The notes below the pieces were generated by a model. That model saw only the letters and a program-made list of their open reading frames with translations, had not been told where the DNA came from and searched no databases. Of a stretch of DNA of 35,441 bases, positions 6,601 to 15,254 are shown piece after piece; positions within the stretch are counted from its first letter, which is position 1, and every line of letters starts with the position of its first letter. The DNA comes from Clostridiales bacterium UBA1770. GTDB lineage: Bacteria; Bacillota; Clostridia; Oscillospirales; CAG-272. The translations under genes were made by a program, and so were the position numbers. Location: assembly GCA_002315325.1 (NCBI GenBank), contig DCGU01000055.1:1-35441 (forward strand). The letters are read 5' to 3'.

Positions 6601-8030
6601 CAGAATTGCCAATAAAGGAAGGGGTTGTATTCAGAATCCACCAAATAGGCGGTGCACAATACCAAACCGAGCAGGCACAACGCATCCAAAACGAAACGAA
6701 AATGCGGATGCCGCTCAAGCACTTGGCCGCAGATTTTTCGCGGCAGGTTCGTCGCCCCAAAGGCTGCAACGGCGGTAATCGGCAGGGAACGCAATAGCGT
6801 GTAACTGTCGCCGGCAGAAAACAACGTCGTGTGACTGCCCCATAATTGTCCGAAATAGGTCAGCGCACAGGAAAGTGTTAAATAGGTTTCCGAGGCGTCG
6901 AAAGCAAACGTCCACCAACCCAAAAGAATCAATATGCCGGTCAACAGGTGGCGTGGGGCAGCGGGGCAATGCGCCAACGGCTTTTTCAGCACCGTTTTTT
7001 CCAGCATTAAAATGACGAAATAGTACAGTCCCCAGCACAAAAAGTTCCAGGATGCGCCGTGCCACAAGCCCGTGCAGGCCCATACAATCAAAAGATTCAG
7101 CGCATTTCTTGCGGTACTGCAGCGGCTGCCGCCCAGCGGGAAGTATAAATATTCACGGAACCACGAGGACAGCGTCATATGCCATCGCCGCCAGAACTCG
7201 GTCACCGAACCGGCCGTGTAGGGGTGGTCAAAGTTTTCGGGGAAAGTGAACCCCAGGACGTGCCCCAAACCGATGGCCATGTCGGAATAACCCGAAAAGT
7301 CGTAGTAAATATGGAAGGCAAAACAAATCAGTCCCCACCATGCCGCCGCCGTGCTGCGTTCCGCAGCGGGACCTGCGGCGATTTCTTTCCACAACAGGCC
7401 ATAGGCGTTGGCAAGCAGTACTTTTTTACACAAACCGCATATGAAACGGCGGATGCCCTTTGCAATGCGGTCAACGTCCGGGCGCAGACCGTGAAGCAGT
7501 TCCTCTTCTACGGTTTCGTAGCGGACGATGGGACCTGCAATCAGCTGGGGGAACATGGCGACGTAGGTGCCGAATACCAGGGGATTCTTTTGTGCACGGA
7601 CGGTGCCGCGGCGCACGTCAATGACGTAGGACAACGATTGAAAGGTGTAAAAGGAAATGCCGATGGGCAGCGCCGGATGAAAAATCGGCAGGCCGGACAG
7701 GAAGGGAAGCAGCCGCAGCGTGTCAAGCAGCAGTCCCGTGTATTTGAAAAAGGCGAGCAGCAGCAAATTGACGACGATTCCGGCGGCCGTGAGACGGTCA
7801 GCGGCTTTTTCACGCCCGGCGCACAGATACTTTTCAACGCCGGCACCGCAGGCCCAGTCCAACGTCGTCACGAACACCATAATGGCAACGTACGCCGGTT
7901 TTTCCCAACCGTAAAAAATCAGGCTGAACACCAATAAGACGAAATTGCGGTACTTCCACGGGATCACAAAATAGCAAAGGAGACACAATGGCAAGTACAA
8001 AAACAAAAACTCAAGGGAAGAAAATAACAA
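6600..8030 (-). CDS. MBOAT-family O-acyltransferase, AlgI-like
   Basis: A 476-residue polytopic membrane protein. WRRWHMTLSSWFREYLY at 280-296 and LWHGASWN at 322-329, with the invariant membrane His324, are the core MBOAT/AlgI signature. Such enzymes move acyl groups (often acetyl) across the membrane onto extracytoplasmic polysaccharide. The start is TTG: AGGAGG lies nine bases before it, and the only nearby upstream ATG is out of frame. AlgI homologues usually have an SGNH/DHHW-type partner next to them; none is adjacent here, although an SGNH domain occurs in the GDPD fusion about 6 kb away. Target polymer is unknown. Confidence 0.9.
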   Translation of the reverse strand: MLFSSLEFLFLYLPLCLLCYFVIPWKYRNFVLLVFSLIFYGWEKPAYVAIMVFVTTLDWACGAGVEKYLCAGREKAADRLTAAGIVVNLLLLAFFKYTGLLLDTLRLLPFLSGLPIFHPALPIGISFYTFQSLSYVIDVRRGTVRAQKNPLVFGTYVAMFPQLIAGPIVRYETVEEELLHGLRPDVDRIAKGIRRFICGLCKKVLLANAYGLLWKEIAAGPAAERSTAAAWWGLICFAFHIYYDFSGYSDMAIGLGHVLGFTFPENFDHPYTAGSVTEFWRRWHMTLSSWFREYLYFPLGGSRCSTARNALNLLIVWACTGLWHGASWNFLCWGLYYFVILMLEKTVLKKPLAHCPAAPRHLLTGILILLGWWTFAFDASETYLTLSCALTYFGQLWGSHTTLFSAGDSYTLLRSLPITAVAAFGATNLPRKICGQVLERHPHFRFVLDALCLLGLVLCTAYLVDSEYNPFLYWQF

Positions 8031-8132
8031 AGAAAAGTGCCTCCTTTCATTTAGAATACGTTAGTATTTGGTTTTTATTGCCGAAACACCGGCGGAAAGA
8101 GAAAAATCAAATTTACGCTTGTGAAAGCGAAA

Positions 8133-9680
8133 TCAACCCCAGTATTTGCGGTCCAAGCTGCGCAGCTGAATGGCTTCGCCGATATGTGCGGCGCGAATCA
8201 GCTCGCTGCCGTCCAGGTCGGCAATCGTACGTGCCACCCGCAAAATACGGTCGTAACCGCGCGCCGACATGCCCATGCTTTGATAGGCTTGTTTTAACAG
8301 AACCGCGCCTGCCTCATCCGTGCGGCAATGGCGGCGGATGCCGGCGGCATCCAATTGCGCATTGCAGAAAATACCGGTGTCCTCGGGGCCCTGCATGCGG
8401 TTCCGGGCGAAAGTGCGCGCCTTGACGACGCGGTTGCGAATGACAGCGGACGGTTCCCCGTCGGCTTCATGAGCGGATAATTCCGTATAGGAAACGGCAG
8501 GCAGCTCGATTTGAATATCAATGCGGTCCAGCATGGGGCCGCTGACGCGGGAAATATAACGGCGGACGTCGTCGGGTTTGCAGGTACATTTGCGCGTCGG
8601 ATGACCGAAGTAACCGCAACGGCAGGGGTTCATGGCGGCTACCATCATAAAAGAGCAGGGGAAGGTTACGCGGCCGTTGGCGCGCGTAATGGTGATGCGG
8701 CGGTCCTCCAGCGGCTGGCGCAGCGCGTCGGTAACCGACTTGGGGAACTCGGGCAGTTCATCCAAAAAGAGCACGCCGTTATGCGCCAGTGATATTTCAC
8801 CCGGCATAGGATTGATACCGCCGCCGACCAAACTGACGGCCGACATCGTGTGATGCGGGGAACGGAAAGGACGGCAGTTCATCAGCGCCGTATCCGTCGG
8901 CAGTGTGCCCGCCACGGAATGAATCTTGGTGGTTTCAATGGCCTCGTCGAACGACAGGGGCGGCAGGATGGTCGGTAACCGTTTGGCCAGCATGGATTTG
9001 CCCGTACCGGGAGGGCCGATGAGCAGGATGTTGTGACCGCCGGCCGCGGCGATTTCCATGGCCCGTTTGGCCAAAGCTTGTCCGCGCACGTCGGCAAAGT
9101 CGGGACCGTAGGGATTCACGATGCCAAGCAGCGCGTCGGCATTGCAGACAGCCGGAGCAATCGCCTCTTCACCGCTCAGGTGACGAACCAATTGGCGCAC
9201 GTTTTTGACGGGATAAACGGTGATGCCGGCAACGGCAGCCGCCTCGGCCGCATTTTCTTCCGGCACGTAAATTTCTTTAAATCCGGCGTCCTTGGCAGCC
9301 ACGCACATGCACAGCACGCCGTGGATGGCGCGCAGATCGCCCGATAGGGACAATTCACCGACAAAGCATTTGTCGGACAGGCTCAATCCGTGCGGCACGG
9401 CGCCGCCGGCCTGCAGAATGCCGAGCAGAATGGCCGTGTCAAAACACGAGCCCTCTTTCCGCCTGTCGGCAGGCGCTAAGTTGACGGTCAGCTTGACTTC
9501 GGGAAAGCGGAAACCGCTGTTGACGCAGGCGCTTTGCACCCGTTCTTTGGCCTCTTTGACTGCCATGTCCGGCAGCCCGACCAGTTCAAATCCGGGGATA
9601 TTATGTTGTGCGTCTGCCTCCGCCGTGACGATAAAGCCCTCAATGCCGCAAAGGCCTGCACAATACGTTCTGGCTAACAT
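8133..9680 (-). CDS. comM: YifB/ComM-family Mg-chelatase-like AAA+ ATPase
   Basis: A 515-residue protein with the three expected parts: an N-terminal Lon-protease-like (ChlI) domain (1-170), a Mg-chelatase AAA+ domain with Walker A GPPGTGKS at 222-229 and FLDELPEF as Walker B, a MNPCRCGYFGHPTRKCTC cysteine cluster, and a C-terminal helical domain. ComM in Proteobacteria is a helicase that promotes branch migration during natural transformation; the role in Clostridia is less certain. The ATG follows GGGAGG. It has its own promoter. No clear terminator separates it from the MBOAT gene, which starts 102 bp downstream, so the two could be cotranscribed. Confidence 0.93.
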   Translation of the reverse strand: MLARTYCAGLCGIEGFIVTAEADAQHNIPGFELVGLPDMAVKEAKERVQSACVNSGFRFPEVKLTVNLAPADRRKEGSCFDTAILLGILQAGGAVPHGLSLSDKCFVGELSLSGDLRAIHGVLCMCVAAKDAGFKEIYVPEENAAEAAAVAGITVYPVKNVRQLVRHLSGEEAIAPAVCNADALLGIVNPYGPDFADVRGQALAKRAMEIAAAGGHNILLIGPPGTGKSMLAKRLPTILPPLSFDEAIETTKIHSVAGTLPTDTALMNCRPFRSPHHTMSAVSLVGGGINPMPGEISLAHNGVLFLDELPEFPKSVTDALRQPLEDRRITITRANGRVTFPCSFMMVAAMNPCRCGYFGHPTRKCTCKPDDVRRYISRVSGPMLDRIDIQIELPAVSYTELSAHEADGEPSAVIRNRVVKARTFARNRMQGPEDTGIFCNAQLDAAGIRRHCRTDEAGAVLLKQAYQSMGMSARGYDRILRVARTIADLDGSELIRAAHIGEAIQLRSLDRKYWG

Positions 9681-9726
9681 GACCGTTCCCTCCCGTTACA
9701 AAAGTGTCGCAGTATCGATTATTTCA

Positions 9727-9755
9727 ATCTTATCACAAAAAGGTTTTTTTGGCAA
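9727..9755 (-). promoter_or_regulatory. sigma-A promoter of comM
   Basis: On the minus strand TTGCCA (9750-9755), 17-bp spacer, TAAGAT (9727-9732). Confidence 0.7.
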
Positions 9756-9803
9756 CACGTCCTATGTTTATTTTTGATTGTAGGATTTTTCACGCCCGCA
9801 TAC

Positions 9804-9833
9804 TTGACATTACAGGGGGTATGGCAGTATAAT
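9804..9833 (+). promoter_or_regulatory. sigma-A promoter of the BspA-repeat gene
   Basis: Perfect TTGACA (9804-9809) and perfect TATAAT (9828-9833) with an 18-bp spacer. It diverges from the comM promoter. Confidence 0.85.
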
Positions 9834-9867
9834 AGTCACACGAATGTTTTGCTCTTGGAGGATTTTT

Positions 9868-10659
9868 ATGAAGAAACTGACAGCTTTTATTCTCGCTATC
9901 GTTTTGGCTTTGCCGATGATTGCGCTGTGTTCCTGCGGTGATAATAATCAGGATGAACTGCAGGCCGATGAACAGGAAAAAGTGGATTACACCGTCACGT
10001 TGAACGACGACGTCTTCACGTACGAGGTTTTGACGACCGAAACCGTTGCCATTGTCGGTTTCAAAGGCGACCATACGCCGCACACCGTTACGCTGCCCTC
10101 CACGGTCGGTGAACGTACCGTTGTCCGCATTGCGGAAAACGCTTTCTATTATCAAAATAACGTCTCTGCCGTCATCATTCCCGATACGGTGACTTCTATC
10201 GGCGCGCTCGCTTTCGCGGGTTGCTCCAACCTGAAATCCGTTACTTTCTCTGCAGGGCTGACGGTCATTGAGCAGGGCGCTTTTGAAGCATCCGGTCTGA
10301 CGGCCCTGTCTTTCCCGTCTTCTTCCAAGCTGACAACCATCGGTGCACAGGCATTTGCCGCCTGTGAAGCGTTGGCTTCCGTCGCGTTCCCCGCTTCCTT
10401 GGTTGAAATCGGCGATGCCGCTTTTGAAGGCTGCACGGCCCTGACTGCCGTTACGCTGCCTGCAAACCTTGTTTCCGTCGGCACACTCGCTTTCCGCAAC
10501 TGCTCCGCATTGGCTTCTTTGACGGTGCCTGCAAACGTGACCGCAATCGGCGATTATGCATTCAACGGAACGGCGCTGACGATTGACAACGTGAAGATGA
10601 CTGCCGGCTCCGCTGCCGAGAGTTTTTTCAACGACGCATCTAAGTTCTTTAACGATTAA
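9868..10659 (+). CDS. BspA-type leucine-rich-repeat lipoprotein
   Basis: A 263-residue exported protein. The start follows GGAGG by six bases and gives a classical signal peptide (MKKLTAFILAIVLALPMIALCSC) whose likely lipidated residue is Cys23. After an acidic linker, residues about 80-240 hold some six tandem repeats of 22-23 residues of the form IG..AF.GC..L..V.FP..L, the LRR_5 pattern of BspA and related Gram-positive surface proteins. Such repeats bind proteins or glycans at the surface. It is monocistronic, with its own promoter and terminator. The ligand is unknown. Confidence 0.85.
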   Translation: MKKLTAFILAIVLALPMIALCSCGDNNQDELQADEQEKVDYTVTLNDDVFTYEVLTTETVAIVGFKGDHTPHTVTLPSTVGERTVVRIAENAFYYQNNVSAVIIPDTVTSIGALAFAGCSNLKSVTFSAGLTVIEQGAFEASGLTALSFPSSSKLTTIGAQAFAACEALASVAFPASLVEIGDAAFEGCTALTAVTLPANLVSVGTLAFRNCSALASLTVPANVTAIGDYAFNGTALTIDNVKMTAGSAAESFFNDASKFFND

Positions 10660-10703
10660 TCATTCATCATTCATCGTTACAATATCGTACAATCAACGAT
10701 TTT

Positions 10704-10735
10704 AAACTCTGCCGCAAACCTGCGGCAGAGTTTTT
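10704..10735 (+). terminator. Intrinsic terminator after the BspA-repeat gene
   Basis: AAACTCTGCCGCA (10704-10716) pairs perfectly with TGCGGCAGAGTTT (10721-10733) around AACC; the T run continues to 10735. Confidence 0.93.
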
Positions 10736-10767
10736 CTTTGCAAATATATATAAATATATCTTGACTA

Positions 10768-10796
10768 TTGAAAAAAATAATGCTATGTGATATAAT
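10768..10796 (+). promoter_or_regulatory. sigma-A promoter of the exonuclease-thiI transcript
   Basis: TTGAAA (10768-10773), 17-bp spacer, TATAAT (10791-10796). The roughly 75-nt leader holds GC-rich inverted segments (CCGG...CCGG, GTATCGATAC) of no recognised family. Confidence 0.78.
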
Positions 10797-10877
10797 TCCC
10801 GTGTATGTAATTTTTAAACTTTCACAGGCGGGCCGGAAGGTCCGACCGGTGTATCGATACAGAAGGGAATCTTTATT

Positions 10878-11963
10878 TTGAAAAACACCATGACGTTACG
10901 CTCCGGTGCGGTGATTCCGCAATTGACGCCGGAAGAGGCCGCACAGAAGTCTTTGCTGTCGCGGGACGATTTGACCAAGATGCATTTGATGCCCAAGGGT
11001 GACCCTGTGGCCTACGCGGAAAATGCGGACACGAGCATCCAGTATTTCTTCGATCCGGTTCGTGTCATTGAGGCACCGCCCGAAGTATGGTACGATGAAA
11101 AGCCGAAAAACGTTGAAACCATGACGCTTGACAACGGTGCCGTCATTGAAAAGATGAGCATCAAGCGTGCCGCCCTGTTCGGGTATTATACGAAAGAACG
11201 GCTGGACCAAATGCACTATGACGTGGTGGAGGAACCCGTCGCCTACACCAAGAAAAACAACGGCGACGTCGTTTGGCTTTACGATAAGCTGACGGCAGTA
11301 CGGCAGCCGCAAATGTGTGTGAAATGCGGACAAAACGTACGTTTCCGTCACAAATTGTGCGAGGCTTGTTTCGAGGAAGAAATGGCCGTCCGTCGTGCCG
11401 AGGGCAACGAGCATCGTAACGCGTACTACCATATGAATCGGGAACGCGTCATTTTCTTCGATTTGGAATTGACGGGTGTCCACGATCACGATGAAATCAT
11501 TTCGGTTTCCATCACCGACGCCAACGAAAAGCTGCTGATGAATACGTTGGTAAAGCCCGTTCATACGAAGAAATGGAAGCGTACGGAAAAGATTCACGGC
11601 ATCACGCCCGAAATGGTACAGGATGCCCCGTATTTAACTGATATTATTCCCGAAATTAAGCGCATTTTTGCCGATGCCGATAATTTGATTGCTTTCGGTG
11701 TTTCCACCGACTACAGCCATATCAAATATATCTACGACACCAACGAGGAACGCGAGGCTCTGCGTGAAAAGACGCGCTGCTGCGCCAATGAGTACGTGCG
11801 CTATATGCACGAATGCCGTCCCGACCTGACGCACGGCTCTTTAATTGACGCAATGGACTGTTTCCAAATTTCCTGGGATGGTATCCCGCACAATTCACTG
11901 GCCGATACCATTTCCTGTGCCCGCGTTTGGGATAAACTGTTCCCGAACTATTACGATAACTGA
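10878..11963 (+). CDS. DnaQ-like 3'-5' exonuclease with duplicated N-terminal module and zinc knuckle
   Basis: A 361-residue protein in three parts. Residues 4-59 and 81-136 are two copies of one unit: both start TMTL..GAVI and share a PVAY segment and an MH dipeptide at the same spacing. Cys147, 150, 161 and 164 form a CxxC...CxxC zinc knuckle. Residues about 190-355 form a DEDDh exonuclease: D195-x-E197, HGIT, the FGVSTDYSHIK segment, and HNSLAD (H338...D343). It probably degrades or proofreads RNA or DNA 3' ends. The start is TTG, ten bases after AAGGGA; an ATG four codons later is the alternative but is too far from the RBS. Confidence 0.78.
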   Translation: MKNTMTLRSGAVIPQLTPEEAAQKSLLSRDDLTKMHLMPKGDPVAYAENADTSIQYFFDPVRVIEAPPEVWYDEKPKNVETMTLDNGAVIEKMSIKRAALFGYYTKERLDQMHYDVVEEPVAYTKKNNGDVVWLYDKLTAVRQPQMCVKCGQNVRFRHKLCEACFEEEMAVRRAEGNEHRNAYYHMNRERVIFFDLELTGVHDHDEIISVSITDANEKLLMNTLVKPVHTKKWKRTEKIHGITPEMVQDAPYLTDIIPEIKRIFADADNLIAFGVSTDYSHIKYIYDTNEEREALREKTRCCANEYVRYMHECRPDLTHGSLIDAMDCFQISWDGIPHNSLADTISCARVWDKLFPNYYDN

Positions 11964-11989
11964 TTTCTTTCGGAAAGGAATAACACCGT

Positions 11990-13168
11990 ATGAAAGAAAT
12001 TTTATTGTGTAAATACGGCGAGTTGGTGCTCAAGGGTGCCAATCGCTCCACTTTTGAGGCGGCGCTTTGCCGTGAACTTCGTATCCGCGGGAAAAAGTTC
12101 GGCGGGTTTACCGTTGAAAAATCGCAAAGTGCGATATATATCGTTCCGCAAAACGACGAATGCGATATGGAGGGCATGTTTGAGGCCGTTCGCCGCGTGT
12201 TCGGTCTGGTCGGCATCAGCCGCGCTGCCGTTTGTCCCAAAACCATGGACGGCATTGCCGAAATCGTCCGCTCCTATATTCCGCCGTTTTTGTCCGGTTG
12301 CCGCACCTTCAAGGTGGTTGCCAAGCGCGCCGACAAGACGTTCCCTCTAACGTCCATGGACGTGGCTGCGGAAATCGGCGGCGTCATCCTGTCGGCTTGT
12401 CCCCATATGAGGGTGGACGTCCATAATCCCGATATCATCGTCAACGTGGAGGTCCGCGAGTCCGCTGCGTTCGTCCATGCCGGCCAGTTTAAAGGTGCCG
12501 GCGGTATGCCGTTCGGCACGGCCGGTGCGGGACTTTTGCTGCTGTCGGGCGGTATTGACTCGCCCGTTGCCGGCTTTATGATGGCCAAACGCGGATTACG
12601 TTTGGAAGCGGTTCATTTTGAATCCTTCCCGTATACGAGCGAACTGGCCAAGGATAAGGTGATGCGGTTGGCCAAACTGATGGCCCGCTGGACGGGACCC
12701 ATTCGTATGCACGTTGTGTCCCTGACGCATATTCAGGAAGCTTTGCGCGACAACTGCGAGGAAGATTACTTCACGCTGCTGCTGCGTCGCTATATGATGG
12801 CAATTGCCGATAAGATAGCCGGTGCCAACGAATTGGGTGCCATTATCACCGGCGAGAGCTTGGGGCAGGTTGCTTCACAGACGCTGCAGGCATTGGCAGT
12901 GACCAATCCGCTTGCCACGCGTCCCGTCTTCCGTCCCTGCATCGGTATGGATAAAGAGGAAATCATCACCATTGCACGACACATTGATACTTTTGAAACT
13001 TCCATTGAACCGTACGAGGACTGCTGCACGGTGTTCACGCCCCGCCATCCCCGCACGAAGCCGGAACTTGAGAAGGTTCTTGCCCAGCAAAACCGTCTTG
13101 ATTTCGACGCATTGGTTGCAGAAGCACTTGCCGGGGAAGAGATTTCCTGGATTCGGGCCGATTATTGA
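11990..13168 (+). CDS. thiI: tRNA 4-thiouridine synthetase ThiI
   Basis: A 392-residue protein. An N-terminal ferredoxin-like and THUMP region (1-170) is followed by the PP-loop adenylation motif LLLSGGIDSPV at about 184-194. The C-terminal rhodanese domain of the 482-residue E. coli enzyme is absent, as in Bacillus-type ThiI, so sulfur relay to s4U8 of tRNA must use a partner desulfurase not encoded here. In some bacteria ThiI also feeds thiazole synthesis. It starts 26 bp after the exonuclease and shares its transcript; AAAGGAA provides the RBS. Confidence 0.96.
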   Translation: MKEILLCKYGELVLKGANRSTFEAALCRELRIRGKKFGGFTVEKSQSAIYIVPQNDECDMEGMFEAVRRVFGLVGISRAAVCPKTMDGIAEIVRSYIPPFLSGCRTFKVVAKRADKTFPLTSMDVAAEIGGVILSACPHMRVDVHNPDIIVNVEVRESAAFVHAGQFKGAGGMPFGTAGAGLLLLSGGIDSPVAGFMMAKRGLRLEAVHFESFPYTSELAKDKVMRLAKLMARWTGPIRMHVVSLTHIQEALRDNCEEDYFTLLLRRYMMAIADKIAGANELGAIITGESLGQVASQTLQALAVTNPLATRPVFRPCIGMDKEEIITIARHIDTFETSIEPYEDCCTVFTPRHPRTKPELEKVLAQQNRLDFDALVAEALAGEEISWIRADY

Positions 13169-13248
13169 TTCCGACGCTGAACGCATGATTTTCTGAAAAT
13201 AAAAACGTCCGGTACCCTATGGGCCGGTAGGAAGGAACTGACTGCTTT

Positions 13249-13806
13249 ATGAAGAAAAGTTATCACATGAACATTGCGGGCTGCGAACGCGACCTGCCGT
13301 TGTGCCCCCTGAACGACAAATTGCAAATCGGTGCTTTCGTTATTTTCGGTGACCCCGAACTGACGACGGCCTGCGCCAAAGCGCTGCTGGACCGTGCACC
13401 CCAATACGATTACCTGATTTCCGCCGAAGCCAAGGGCATTCCGCTGGTACACGAAATGGCACGCCTTGCCGGCAACCAAAAGTATTTCCTGGTGCGCAAA
13501 GCGCCCAAGCTGTATATGACCGGTGTGCTTGACGTCAAGGTCAAATCCATCACCACGGCCAAAGAACAGCATCTGTACCTGGATACGGCCGACGCCGCCA
13601 TTATGAAGGGCAAAAAGATTTTGTTGGTGGACGACGTCATTTCCACCGGCGAGTCCCTCAACTCCATGAAGCAGCTGGTCGAGGAAGCCGGCGGTATTCC
13701 GTGCGGCTATATGACCATTTTGGCGGAAGGCGATGCCCAAGACCGTCAGGATTTGATTTATTTGGAAAAACTCCCGTTGTTTGACGCCGAGGGCAACCCG
13801 CTGTGA
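13249..13806 (+). CDS. Phosphoribosyltransferase, adenine/xanthine type
   Basis: A 185-residue type I PRTase. The PRPP-binding motif KILLVDDVISTGESL lies at about 123-137, and YLISAEAKGIPL near residue 60 corresponds to the first PPi loop of Apt-like enzymes. The long N-terminal hood is typical of clostridial Apt paralogues. It would convert a purine base and PRPP to a nucleoside monophosphate, but the base is not decided by the sequence. A small hairpin (CCGG..CCC-TAT-GGGCCGG at 13209-13227) lies between thiI and the GGAAGGAA ribosome binding site. Its stop overlaps the next start by four bases. Confidence 0.82.
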   Translation: MKKSYHMNIAGCERDLPLCPLNDKLQIGAFVIFGDPELTTACAKALLDRAPQYDYLISAEAKGIPLVHEMARLAGNQKYFLVRKAPKLYMTGVLDVKVKSITTAKEQHLYLDTADAAIMKGKKILLVDDVISTGESLNSMKQLVEEAGGIPCGYMTILAEGDAQDRQDLIYLEKLPLFDAEGNPL

Positions 13807-15209
13807 GACGCGGTGTCGTTCTTTCGGGGCATCGCGGCGTTGAAGCCGAATATCCCGAAAACACGTTGATTTCCTTCCGTGCCGCGGCAGAACAAGGGTA
13901 CGAAATGGTCGAATTGGATCTCGGCGTGACGAAGGATCGCCGCATCGTGGTGATTCACGATGACGTGATCAACCGCGTTGCCCGAAACCTCGACGGTTCC
14001 CGTCTGCCCGATGAGCCGATTCACGTCGACGCATTGACCTACCGCGAATTGCGCGGTTACGATTTCGGCATCGCACACGGCGAGCGTTTTAAAGGGGAAC
14101 CGATTGCACTCTTTTCCGACGTGTTGAATTTGATGCGCGAGCATCATATGGGTATCGAGGTCGACCATAAACTGTTTCACTTTTCACCCGATTTGCGTGC
14201 GCAGGTCTATTCGATGGTTCGGTCATCGGGTGTGCCGGTCCATATGTCACTTGCAACGGCAGAGGAAATCACCGAGATTCGCGATTGCCTGCCCGATGCG
14301 CAGATTATCTGTAACGGTGTGACCGATGAGCCGACGCTGGCGCGTTTCTCCGCACTGGCGGGGAAAGAACGCTTTTGGGTAGCGCTGCCCGTGGATTTCG
14401 AGCGTGCCTCTTGGGCGCCCCGGTCCTGGTTCGCCACTGCCGAGAATGCCGCGCTTGTCCGTCGTTATGCGAAACTCTTTATTTGGGCGGTGAAAGACCG
14501 CGCAAGTTTCGACGCCGCCGTGGACGCGTTTGCACCGGTCGGCTGCGAAACTTCGGGCGAGATTAAGCCCGAGGTGAACGACCTGTCTCCCGTGAATAAA
14601 GAGAAGGCAGGAACAAACGGGGCGGTCAAGCCGCGTGTGGCCCTGTTCGGTGATTCGATTCGTCGTTCGGGTTACGGTAAACGCGTCGGTGAATTGCTTT
14701 CGGATGACTTTGACGTGTTCCAACCCGACGAGAACGGGTGCTATATCAAGAATTTGCTGCTTCGCATTCCCGCCTGGCGTTGTGATGCGGGCAAATGCGA
14801 TATCGTCCATTTCAATGCCGGGCTTTGGGATATCGCGTCCAATCTCGGTGACGGCAAGCCGTTTTCAACGGTTGAGGAATATTGCACCAACGTCGTGCGC
14901 GCAGCGCGATTGTTCCAAGGCTTTTCCAAAAAAGTGATTTTTGCCACGACGACACCGGTGGAAAACGTATTTCCGGAAGCCGCAAACGAGCAGATCGCCG
15001 CGTATAACGCAGCCGTCGTTCCCGAACTTCAAAAAATCGGTGTGCTGATTGACGATCTAAACGCCGTCGTTCTCCCAAACCTCGGGGAATATATTCGTCC
15101 CGACGATCATCTGCACCTGACAGCGGCAGGCGCAGAGGCATGTGCTGCCGCCGTGGCAGCCAGCATCCGGGAAACTGCCAAGACCCTGTCACAACAGTCA
15201 CAACAGTAA
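13803..15209 (+). CDS. Fusion: glycerophosphodiester phosphodiesterase (N) + SGNH hydrolase (C)
   Basis: A 468-residue two-domain protein. Residues 1-250 carry GDPD metal and catalytic residues: H10-R11-G12, E37-x-D39, H52-D53, and a later GIEVDHK. Residues about 277-460 form an SGNH domain: FGDSI with the nucleophile Ser285, FNAGLWD as the block III Gly/Asn region, and DDHLHL as the Asp-His block V. No signal peptide is visible, so it appears cytosolic. The start is GTG inside GTGA, overlapping the previous stop, which implies translational coupling. A role in phospholipid headgroup or deacylation products is a reasonable inference. Confidence 0.85.
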   Translation: MRRGVVLSGHRGVEAEYPENTLISFRAAAEQGYEMVELDLGVTKDRRIVVIHDDVINRVARNLDGSRLPDEPIHVDALTYRELRGYDFGIAHGERFKGEPIALFSDVLNLMREHHMGIEVDHKLFHFSPDLRAQVYSMVRSSGVPVHMSLATAEEITEIRDCLPDAQIICNGVTDEPTLARFSALAGKERFWVALPVDFERASWAPRSWFATAENAALVRRYAKLFIWAVKDRASFDAAVDAFAPVGCETSGEIKPEVNDLSPVNKEKAGTNGAVKPRVALFGDSIRRSGYGKRVGELLSDDFDVFQPDENGCYIKNLLLRIPAWRCDAGKCDIVHFNAGLWDIASNLGDGKPFSTVEEYCTNVVRAARLFQGFSKKVIFATTTPVENVFPEAANEQIAAYNAAVVPELQKIGVLIDDLNAVVLPNLGEYIRPDDHLHLTAAGAEACAAAVAASIRETAKTLSQQSQQ

Positions 15210-15254
15210 CCATAGATTCAAAATTAGAAAAAGATAAATAAGGAGCATTTTCCT

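Noticed and set aside
8051..8132. Terminator or promoter between comM and the MBOAT gene
   Set aside because: Only weak 4-5 bp hairpins and no -35/-10 pair at normal spacing were found, so none was called.
10660..10680. CATTCATCATTCATC short repeat after the BspA-repeat gene
   Set aside because: Two to three imperfect copies of 7 bases; too short to mean more than chance.
10761..10796. TTGACT as -35 for the exonuclease promoter
   Set aside because: The spacer to the TATAAT would be 24 bp; TTGAAA at 10768 gives 17 bp.
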